Below, in pieces: positions 5,430-11,609 of a stretch of DNA of 13,932 nt. The translations under genes were made by a program, and so were the position numbers. The notes under the pieces were generated by a model. The model worked only from the letters and a program-made list of their open reading frames with translations. It was not told where the DNA came from and did not search any database. Within the stretch, counting starts at the first letter, position 1; the number at the start of each line of letters is the position of its first letter. The DNA is from CAZPLZ01 sp964587525 (GTDB taxonomy: Bacteria > Oederibacteriota > CAKKQC01), in contig CAZPLZ010000087.1 of the NCBI GenBank assembly GCA_964587525.1, forward strand, positions 1-13,932, in the 5' to 3' direction.

Positions 5430-8261
5430 ATGATTGACAGCAAGACCGTTGAACACAAGGTGCTGGACATCATCCGGCAGATGCTGAAGGAGATGTCCGG
5501 GCACCGGGCACTTGCTGCATTGCGGTCTGAGGCATCCCTGGATCGGGAGCTTGGCCTGGACAGCCTGGCACGGGCGGAGCTTCTGATCCGGCTGCAGCGG
5601 GAGTTCGCCGTGCAACTGCCGGACAGCGCGATGATTGAGGCGGCTACGCCCGCTGACCTGGCCCAGGCCGTGCTGTCCACGCCAGGCAGGGCCGTGATCC
5701 GGCTCACGGCGTCCCTGGCCCCGACAGCCGCAGAGGGAAGTCCCACCATCGCTGGCGCAGTGACGCTCAACGACGTCATCCAATTCCGCGGGGTCGCGCA
5801 GCCAGAGGGCATTCACATCTTCCTGCGCCAGCCGGATGACACGGAACGTCGCATCACATACGGCGATCTGTTGGCGAGGGCGGGCCGGCTGGCCGCGGGC
5901 CTGCGCGGCCAGGGCGTGAAACGGGGTGACACGGTGGCGATCATGTTGCCTACCGGTCAAGAGTTTTTTGAGTCCTTCTTCGGCATCCTGCTAGCTGGTG
6001 GTGTGCCAGTCCCGATCTATCCACCTTTCCGGGCCGACCGTATCGAGGAGTACGTGCACCGGCAGGCGACCCTCCTGCGCAACGCCGAGGCTAGGTTGCT
6101 GATCACATTTGTGGAAGTCAAGGCGGTTGCCAGGTCACTGGCGACCAGCGCGCCAGCCTTAAGGGCCGTCGTGACGTATGAAACGCTGGCGTCCCGCCCA
6201 ACCCAGTCGCTCCCGCCAGTCGTCGTTTCGCCCGGAGACCTGGCGCTGATCCAGTACACCTCAGGTTCAACCGGTGATCCAAAAGGGGTTTTGCTCACCC
6301 ACGCGAACTTGCTTGCCAATATCCGGGCGCTGGGCGCGGCCGCAGCATTCACGCCCACCGACGTGGGGGTGAGCTGGCTTCCGCTCTATCACGATATGGG
6401 GCTGATCGGTGCCTGGTTAGCTACGTTGTATCACGGGATCCCTGTGGAGATCATGTCGCCGCTTTCGTTCCTGTCGCGACCGGAGCGCTGGCTCTGGGCC
6501 ATGCACGCCCGGCGGGCAACGATCAGCGGGGCGCCCAATTTTGCCTACGAGCTGTGCGCACGGCGTATTTCCGATGCCGCCCTGGAAGGGCTGGATCTTT
6601 CGGCACTCCGCTTGACATTCTGCGGCGGTGAGCCAGTTATGCCAGAGACGATCGAACGGTTTACCCGGCGTTTCAGCCGGTATGGGTTCCGCCCCGAATC
6701 ACTGGTGCCGATCTACGGAATGGCGGAGAATTCCCTGGTGCTGACCTGCCCCCCGCTGGGTCGTGTGCCCCGCGTTGACGTGATTACCCGCCAAACATTC
6801 ATGACCGCGCGGGAGGCCCAGCCTGCCCAAGCTGATGAGGCAAACCCGCTCCGATTTATCTCGTGCGGCCCCCCGGTTATGGGGAACGAGATCCAGCTGG
6901 TGGATGTCTCCGGCCAGGTCATTAGAGAGGAACGCCGGGAGGGTCACTTGCAGTTCCGGGGCCCTTCGGCGACCAGCGGATATTTCCGTAACTCCGAGGC
7001 GACACAGGCTCTCAAACGGGACGGATGGCTTGACTCGGGCGATCTGGCTTACTGGGCTGACGGGGAAGTGTATCTTACAGGCCGCCACAAAGATATCATC
7101 ATCCGCGGAGGGCGCAACGTTTCACCGCAGGAACTGGAGGAAGCAGCGGGCGAAGTGAGCGGCGTGCGCAAGGGCTGTGTGGCTGCCTTCGGAGTCTCGG
7201 ATCCTGCGTCCGGGACAGAGCAGGTCGTGGTGGTGGCTGAATCCCGGCTGACCCGTGCCGCCGACCGGGAACGGATCACCTCAGAGATCATCGCCGTGAT
7301 TGCCGCCGCCACGGGTACACCTCCCGACGTGGTGGCGGTGGTCTCCCAGGGCACCGTACCCAAGACCTCCAGCGGGAAAATCCGGCGTTCCGACTGCAAG
7401 CAGGCGTACCTGAACGGCCAGTTGCATGTGAAGCGAAGCGCCGTGTGGCTGCAACTGGCGCGGCTCTTCGCTGCCCGGCTTATGGCCTCATTCCGGCAGA
7501 TGGTATGGACCCTGAGCCGGCCTTTGTACGCCGTGTACTTGGGGGGGTTGGCCGTTGCCCTCCTCCTGCCGTTCTGGCTGGCGATGCTCTGCTTGCCGGC
7601 GGGCCGTCGGGGATCGGTGTGGGTGCGCCGCCTGTTTGGCTTGGTAGTGGGAATGGTTCTCCCTCTGGCTGGCATCCGCGTGAAGGTTAAGGGAAGGGAA
7701 CACCTCAAGGGGACGGGGCCGCTGGTCCTCGTGGCGAATCACGCCAGCTACCTGGATGTGCCCGTTCTGTCTTCGGTGTTAGCGGCCAATTTTGTGTTTG
7801 TGGCCAAGCAGGAACTCCTGAAGGCTTGGGTCATCGGACCAATCCTTCGCCGGGGCAGACATCTCACCGTGGACCGGTTGGATCCCGCGCGAACCGGCGC
7901 CCCGGCCGAGTTCGCCAGAACTCTTGCGAAAGGAACCTCGGTGTTGCTGTTTCCGGAGGGGATCATGACCCCGGTGACGGGCCTGAGGCCGTTCACGCTG
8001 GGCGCTTTCACCATGGCCGCGGAAAGTGGCCGGCCGGTCTGCCCCATCGCGATCCACGGGACCCGCCGGCTGTTGCGCGATGGCGAATCCCTGCCACGTC
8101 CGGGCCGAGTGGAGATCACGATTGGCGTCCCCATCACCCCGCGGGAAGCCGGATGGAAGGAGGCGATCCGTCTGCGGGACTTAGCTCAAGCCGAGATTGC
8201 GCGCCATTGCGGGGAACCGGTGCTGGATCTGACCGAGGTCGGGTACAGGGGTGCGGCGTGA
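5430..8261 (+). CDS. ACP / fatty-acyl-AMP ligase / PlsC acyltransferase fusion
   Basis: Encodes 943 aa with three activities in order. An acyl carrier domain (about 5-80) carries LGLDSL, with S45 as the phosphopantetheine site. An adenylating domain (about 105-665) has TSGSTGDPKG (277-286), the FAAL-type stretches WLPLYHDMGLIG and SGAPNFAYELC, YGMAENS, a GDLAY motif, and the C-terminal lysine K650 in TSSGKIRR. Hydrophobic segments (about 703-723 and 733-747) then anchor a PlsC/LPLAT domain with NHASYLD (H771-x4-D776) and FPEG (841-844). The likely job is to activate a free fatty acid as acyl-AMP, load it on the attached ACP and acylate a lysophospholipid or similar acceptor at the inner membrane. 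This resembles E. coli Aas in logic but not in domain order. No polyketide or peptide synthetase, the usual partner of FAALs, is present. The stop overlaps the metF start (GTGA). Transfer to another acceptor cannot be excluded. Confidence 0.92.
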   Translation: MIDSKTVEHKVLDIIRQMLKEMSGHRALAALRSEASLDRELGLDSLARAELLIRLQREFAVQLPDSAMIEAATPADLAQAVLSTPGRAVIRLTASLAPTAAEGSPTIAGAVTLNDVIQFRGVAQPEGIHIFLRQPDDTERRITYGDLLARAGRLAAGLRGQGVKRGDTVAIMLPTGQEFFESFFGILLAGGVPVPIYPPFRADRIEEYVHRQATLLRNAEARLLITFVEVKAVARSLATSAPALRAVVTYETLASRPTQSLPPVVVSPGDLALIQYTSGSTGDPKGVLLTHANLLANIRALGAAAAFTPTDVGVSWLPLYHDMGLIGAWLATLYHGIPVEIMSPLSFLSRPERWLWAMHARRATISGAPNFAYELCARRISDAALEGLDLSALRLTFCGGEPVMPETIERFTRRFSRYGFRPESLVPIYGMAENSLVLTCPPLGRVPRVDVITRQTFMTAREAQPAQADEANPLRFISCGPPVMGNEIQLVDVSGQVIREERREGHLQFRGPSATSGYFRNSEATQALKRDGWLDSGDLAYWADGEVYLTGRHKDIIIRGGRNVSPQELEEAAGEVSGVRKGCVAAFGVSDPASGTEQVVVVAESRLTRAADRERITSEIIAVIAAATGTPPDVVAVVSQGTVPKTSSGKIRRSDCKQAYLNGQLHVKRSAVWLQLARLFAARLMASFRQMVWTLSRPLYAVYLGGLAVALLLPFWLAMLCLPAGRRGSVWVRRLFGLVVGMVLPLAGIRVKVKGREHLKGTGPLVLVANHASYLDVPVLSSVLAANFVFVAKQELLKAWVIGPILRRGRHLTVDRLDPARTGAPAEFARTLAKGTSVLLFPEGIMTPVTGLRPFTLGAFTMAAESGRPVCPIAIHGTRRLLRDGESLPRPGRVEITIGVPITPREAGWKEAIRLRDLAQAEIARHCGEPVLDLTEVGYRGAA

Positions 8262-9124
8262 AACTCAAGGACCTGTACGCCAGCCGGAAACTAACGCTGT
8301 CCATCGAGTTTTTTCCGCCCCGGACGCCGGAGACCATTGCGAAGTTTTTCAACAATATCCCGGCGTTTAAGAGTCTCAAGCCGGCGTTCTGTTCCGTGAC
8401 CATGGGCGCTGGCGGGGGCTTGAGCGACAAGACCGTTGACCTGGTCAAGCAACTCAAGCGCGACTATGGCATCGAAACGATGTGCCATTTCACATGCGTG
8501 GGCAAGTCCCGGGATGAGGTCCGCTCCATCTTGGAGGAGTTGAAAGTCGGGGGGATCGAAAACATCATCGCGCTGCGCGGCGATCCGCCGAAGGGCGAGA
8601 CCGAGTGGCGCCCGCATCCGGATGGGTTCAAGTATTCGGTGGAACTGATCAAGGAAGCCCAGGGGTACGGGTGGTTTTCGATCGCCGTGGCGGGTTTTCC
8701 GGAGATCCACCCAGAGGCGGTGTCGCCAGAGGCGGACCTGGACTATCTCAAAGCCAAATTGGACGCCGGTGCCGACGTGGTCATCACGCAACTCTTCTTT
8801 GACAACGACGATTACTTTCGGTTTGTGGAGCGGGCGCAGACCGCCGGCATGACGGCGCCCATCGTGCCGGGTATCTTGCCGATCAAGTCAGTGGCCTGGG
8901 TGCGCAAATTTCTTCCCATGATCAAAGCCAAGATCCCGCCTGCCTTGGAGGCAGCGCTGGTCCGTTGTGAGGGAAACGACGAAGCGACGATCGAGATGGG
9001 CATCGAGTATGCCACCCGCCAGTGCCGCGGCCTCCTCGAGTATGGGGTGCCGGGGATGCACTTCTACTCCCTCAATGAGCCGCGGGCGGTGACCGCCATC
9101 TTCCGGAGTCTGGGGTTATACTAA
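8258..9124 (+). CDS. metF: Methylenetetrahydrofolate reductase
   Basis: Encodes 288 aa, close to the 296 aa of E. coli MetF. It is a cytoplasmic FAD enzyme reducing 5,10-methylene-THF to 5-methyl-THF for methionine synthesis, or running in reverse in a Wood-Ljungdahl methyl branch. Visible landmarks are the N-terminal SIEFFPPRTPET (E17 equivalent to catalytic Glu28), FCSVTMGAGG, NIIALRGDPP, VAGFPEIHPEA, a strongly conserved ITQLFFDNDDYFRF and VPGILPI, and a C-terminal PGMHFYSLN. The GTG start at 8258 overlaps the preceding stop and has AGGGG 6 nt upstream. The frame is open much further upstream, but that part lies inside the acyltransferase in another frame and lacks MetF homology. No regulatory domain is present, as expected for bacteria. 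No S-adenosylmethionine or cobalamin riboswitch is possible in the overlap. The association with lipid genes is unexplained. Confidence 0.95.
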   Translation: MKLKDLYASRKLTLSIEFFPPRTPETIAKFFNNIPAFKSLKPAFCSVTMGAGGGLSDKTVDLVKQLKRDYGIETMCHFTCVGKSRDEVRSILEELKVGGIENIIALRGDPPKGETEWRPHPDGFKYSVELIKEAQGYGWFSIAVAGFPEIHPEAVSPEADLDYLKAKLDAGADVVITQLFFDNDDYFRFVERAQTAGMTAPIVPGILPIKSVAWVRKFLPMIKAKIPPALEAALVRCEGNDEATIEMGIEYATRQCRGLLEYGVPGMHFYSLNEPRAVTAIFRSLGLY

Positions 9125-9130
9125 AGAACC

Positions 9131-9439
9131 ATGCCGCTCAAGGATTTCGAGTGTCAGTCCTGTCATCACAAGTTCGAGGTGCTGGTGTGGATACGCGAGC
9201 CAGACCCGGCTGCCTGCCCGAAATGCGGCGCGGCGGACTTAAAGCAGTTGCTGGGCACCTTCCGGGTGACGGGGCTGGGGAAAAAGAGCCAAAGGGGGGA
9301 TGCGGGTCTGGAAGATGGTGAAGGAATGGGCGATGAGTCCTTCGGCGGCGAATTCGACGAGGGAGCCATGGATGGCGGGTTCGGGGAAGGGGGTGGAGCA
9401 GGCTTCGACGACTCTTCCGATATGGGTGATGACGACTAG
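9131..9439 (+). CDS. FmdB-family zinc ribbon protein with acidic Gly-rich tail
   Basis: Encodes 102 aa. The N-terminal 50 residues form a CxxC...CxxC zinc ribbon (C8, C11, C29, C32) of the FmdB/CxxC_CxxC_SSSS family, beginning MPLKDFECQSCHHKFEVLV, followed by a short basic patch near 45-55. FmdB was named as a putative regulator of formamidase genes, but the biochemical role of most members is unknown. The remaining 48 residues (55-102) hold 17 acidic residues and 16 glycines, are low-complexity, and are probably disordered. The gene lies 6 nt after metF and 15 nt before the oxidoreductase, and so is in the same operon. The SD is weak (AAAGA). The family assignment is firm; the function is not known. 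Confidence 0.85.
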   Translation: MPLKDFECQSCHHKFEVLVWIREPDPAACPKCGAADLKQLLGTFRVTGLGKKSQRGDAGLEDGEGMGDESFGGEFDEGAMDGGFGEGGGAGFDDSSDMGDDD

Positions 9440-9454
9440 GCTCGCAGAAGAGAA

Positions 9455-10492
9455 TTGAAAACCGTACGCGTAGGGATCATAGGATCCGGGGGGATCGCGC
9501 AGGCCTGCCATTTCCCCGGATACCAGAAAACCGAAGGTGTCGAGATCGTGGCGTGTTGCGACGTGCGAGAGAATGTGGCGCGCGAAGCCGCCCGTCAGTT
9601 CGGAGTTCCTCGAGTGTACGCCGATTACAAGAAGATGCTGCGCAGCGAGAAACTGGATGCGGTCTCCGTGTGCACCCCGAACGCCTTTCACAAAGTGCCC
9701 ACCATCGCTGCGCTGAAGGCGGGCGTGCACGTGCTGTGCGAAAAGCCCCTGGCCATGAATCCGGCGGAGGGCCAGGCGATGTGCGCGGCGGCCCGGAAAT
9801 CCCGGCGGCTGCTTCAGGTCGGGCTGAACAACCGGTTCACTGGCACGTCGCAAGTGCTCAAGAAGTTTGTAGACGCAGGGGAGCTGGGCCGGGTGTACTT
9901 TGCGCGGGCACAGGCGTTGCGCCGCCGGGGTGTTCCTGGCTGGGGTGTCTTTATTGAGAAATCCAAGTCGGGAGGCGGGCCGCTCATTGATATCGGTGTG
10001 CATATCCTCGACCTGGCTCTCTGGTTTATGGGGCACCCGGAGCCCATCAGTGTGAGCGGGGGTAGCTACTGCAACTTTGGGAAGCGGAAAAACATTTTCG
10101 CCCCCTGGGGTGCATGGGATCCAAAGAAGTACACCGTGGAAGATTTAGGTGTGGGGTTCGTGCGGTTCAAGAACGGGGCGACGCTTTCGCTGGAGGCATC
10201 CTGGGCGGCGCACATCCCAGAGGACGTCTGGAACGTGACGCTGATTGGCACCGAGGGTGGTGCCACCATCGAACCACTGATGATCCTGCAGGAGAAGCAC
10301 CGGACGCTCGTTGATATCACGCCGCGCCAGGTTCCGGAGAGGGAGTCGCACACGGAGGAAATTCGGGCGTTTGTGCGATCCGTCCGCGAGGGCAAGCCGT
10401 CGCTGGTACCAGGCGAGGAGGGCCTCAGGGTGACCCGAATTCTGGACGGGATCTACCGCTCCGCTGCCTCCGGCAGGGAAGTCAAAGTCTAG
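9455..10492 (+). CDS. Gfo/Idh/MocA family oxidoreductase
   Basis: Encodes 345 aa, an NAD(P)-dependent sugar or cyclitol dehydrogenase-type protein. The N-terminal Rossmann domain has GIIGSGGIAQ (G10-S-G12-G13-x-A15). CEKPLAMNP (E96-K97-P98) is the EKP motif with the catalytic Lys. GGGPLIDIGVHILDLALW (from about 173) supplies D179 and H183, as in inositol dehydrogenase and glucose-fructose oxidoreductase relatives. The start must be the TTG at 9455: the previous gene's TAG (9437-9439) is in the same frame, no other start codon lies between, and the Rossmann motif begins within a few residues. The SD is poor (AGAAGAGA). The substrate is unknown; together with the DUF1080 protein at the left edge it could act on 3-keto-sugars, but the two are 8 kb apart and this is speculative. 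It is last in the + strand block, convergent with the HAD gene. Confidence 0.92.
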   Translation: MKTVRVGIIGSGGIAQACHFPGYQKTEGVEIVACCDVRENVAREAARQFGVPRVYADYKKMLRSEKLDAVSVCTPNAFHKVPTIAALKAGVHVLCEKPLAMNPAEGQAMCAAARKSRRLLQVGLNNRFTGTSQVLKKFVDAGELGRVYFARAQALRRRGVPGWGVFIEKSKSGGGPLIDIGVHILDLALWFMGHPEPISVSGGSYCNFGKRKNIFAPWGAWDPKKYTVEDLGVGFVRFKNGATLSLEASWAAHIPEDVWNVTLIGTEGGATIEPLMILQEKHRTLVDITPRQVPERESHTEEIRAFVRSVREGKPSLVPGEEGLRVTRILDGIYRSAASGREVKV

Positions 10493-10514
10493 ACACCGAT
10501 CTGTTGCTAAGCTT

Positions 10515-11174
10515 TTAGCCAGTATTTTGGAGTTGCTGAACGACCTTTAGCAATTGAGAGAAACGCGAGATTGTGTAGTCTGGACGCCAGCGAGTAAGTT
10601 CGGAGCGGCTGCTGAATCCAAATGTACAGGCGCAGAGCCAGCAGCGCGCGCGTTTCCCGGCTTCCATGTCGAACCGGCTGTCGCCTACCATCAGCGTCTC
10701 CTTCGGCTTGGCTTTGAACCGGCGCATGAGTTTCAGGATGACTTCCGGGTGGGGTTTGCGCCGGCGAATGTCATCTGCTCCCAGGATGGTAGAAAATTCC
10801 CGATGGACCTTGAGGCCGCGCAGGATTTGCCGGCTTAGGCGCCCTGGTTTGTTGCTTGCAACCACGAGGCGGATGCCGGAAAGTCGTTTGAGCGTCGCCA
10901 GGGTGCCAGGAAACAGCCTGGTCCGGTTCGTGCACCGGCGCTGGTAGATCCGGCTGAACTCGGAGTAAAAGTTGGGATCTTGCAGGCGCGCACGCTCTGG
11001 AATTGTGTTATGGAGCAGATGCTCAACTCCCTGTCCCACGTGCGCCCCCACGCGCTTTCCTGAAATGTTCTTCAAACCGAAGCGGCGCCGGAGTTCGTTC
11101 ACCGAATCCGTGAGATCCCCTTGTGAATTGATCAGGGTTCCATCCAGGTCAAAAACGATCAGTTTGATGCACAT
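10515..11174 (-). CDS. HAD-superfamily phosphatase, phosphoglycolate phosphatase type
   Basis: Encodes 219 aa, a Mg-dependent HAD subfamily I phosphatase resembling Gph/PGP. Motif I is FDLDGTL (nucleophile D9, acid D11), followed by the helical cap (about 20-90). Motif II is VVASNKP (S107), motif III is RRRKPHPE (K140), and motif IV is VGDSRFD (D165, D169). The natural substrate may be 2-phosphoglycolate or another small phosphate ester; HADs are promiscuous, so no gene name is given. The ATG at 11174 is chosen because motif I follows at once; the frame is open further upstream, but that part overlaps the VOC gene without homology. It sits 13 nt after the VOC stop, so the two are probably co-transcribed. 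Its stop is 22 nt from the stop of the convergent oxidoreductase. Confidence 0.9.
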   Translation of the reverse strand: MCIKLIVFDLDGTLINSQGDLTDSVNELRRRFGLKNISGKRVGAHVGQGVEHLLHNTIPERARLQDPNFYSEFSRIYQRRCTNRTRLFPGTLATLKRLSGIRLVVASNKPGRLSRQILRGLKVHREFSTILGADDIRRRKPHPEVILKLMRRFKAKPKETLMVGDSRFDMEAGKRARCWLCACTFGFSSRSELTRWRPDYTISRFSQLLKVVQQLQNTG

Positions 11175-11187
11175 CAAAGGATGTGCC

Positions 11188-11562
11188 TTAGCGCTCGATG
11201 AGTTCGATCTCGTAGCCTTCGGGGGCGTCCACGAAGGCCATGCGGCCCTGGCCCTTTGTCCCGTGTGGTCCGTCGGAAAAGGTGTAGCCGAATTTCTTGA
11301 TGTGTGCTTCAAACATGTCAAGATCGTCCACCTGGAAGGCCAGGTGCGTCAGGTCCGGTCCCATCGTGACTGAGCCTGAGGGCGGGAAATGGCAGATTTC
11401 GATTTCCTCTTCGCTCCCCGGCGCCTTGAAGAAGACCAGCTCCGATCCGCGTCCGGACTTGCTCCGGTGCGTGAGGGTCAGACCCAGGACGTCCCGGTAG
11501 AACTTGACGGTCTCCTCCAGGTTGTTGACCCGGTACCTTGTGTGCAGCAATTTTTTGAGCAT
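11188..11562 (-). CDS. VOC-family protein, glyoxalase I-like
   Basis: Encodes 124 aa with two beta-alpha-beta-beta-beta vicinal oxygen chelate modules. Putative metal ligands follow the GloA H-E-H-E scheme: H7 (KLLHTRYRV), E55 (IEICHF), H73 (LTHLAFQVDD) and E120 (GYEIELIER). The opening NNLEETVKFYRDVLGL and the C-terminal DAPEGYEIELIE are both typical of lactoylglutathione lyase. It would isomerise the hemithioacetal of methylglyoxal and a thiol to an S-lactoyl thiol. The cognate thiol in this organism is unknown, and methylmalonyl-CoA epimerase or other VOC functions cannot be excluded. The ATG at 11562 gives an N-terminus like GloA; a TTG at 11574 would add four residues. It heads a two-gene - strand unit with the HAD phosphatase and is divergent from proA. 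Confidence 0.87.
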   Translation of the reverse strand: MLKKLLHTRYRVNNLEETVKFYRDVLGLTLTHRSKSGRGSELVFFKAPGSEEEIEICHFPPSGSVTMGPDLTHLAFQVDDLDMFEAHIKKFGYTFSDGPHGTKGQGRMAFVDAPEGYEIELIER

Positions 11563-11574
11563 CGTATGGTGCAA

Positions 11575-11609
11575 CCTTGACTGTATAATATAGGGCTAAG
11601 GAATGGCAA
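11575..11609. promoter_or_regulatory. Candidate divergent promoter region between the VOC gene and proA
   Basis: The gap is AT-rich against a high-GC background. On the + strand a perfect TATAAT (11584-11589) would place transcription start a few bases before the proA ATG, but no good -35 lies 16-18 nt upstream (TTGAGC at 11555 is 23 nt away). On the - strand, TTGCCA (complement of 11604-11609) and TATACA (complement of 11582-11587) are 16 nt apart, a plausible promoter for the VOC/HAD pair. The two candidates overlap, so the two directions might compete. Both are weak predictions by eye. Confidence 0.35.

Noticed and set aside
7826..8257. N-terminal extension of metF
   Set aside because: The frame is open here but overlaps the PlsC domain, whose HxxxxD and FPEG motifs are in the other frame; MetF homology begins only at the GTG at 8258.
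9437..9439. Amber stop recoding suggested by the shared frame of two genes
   Set aside because: TAG also ends PhyH, the acyl-CoA dehydrogenase, the iron-ADH and the oxidoreductase, so it is used as an ordinary stop in this genome.
10504..10553. Hairpin GCTAA-GCTT-TTAGC and the wider TTGCTAA/TTAGCAA inverted repeat between the convergent genes, as a shared terminator
   Set aside because: The stem is only 5 bp, AT-rich, and has no T-tract; the wider repeat has a loop of about 36 nt inside coding sequence. Not enough to call a terminator.
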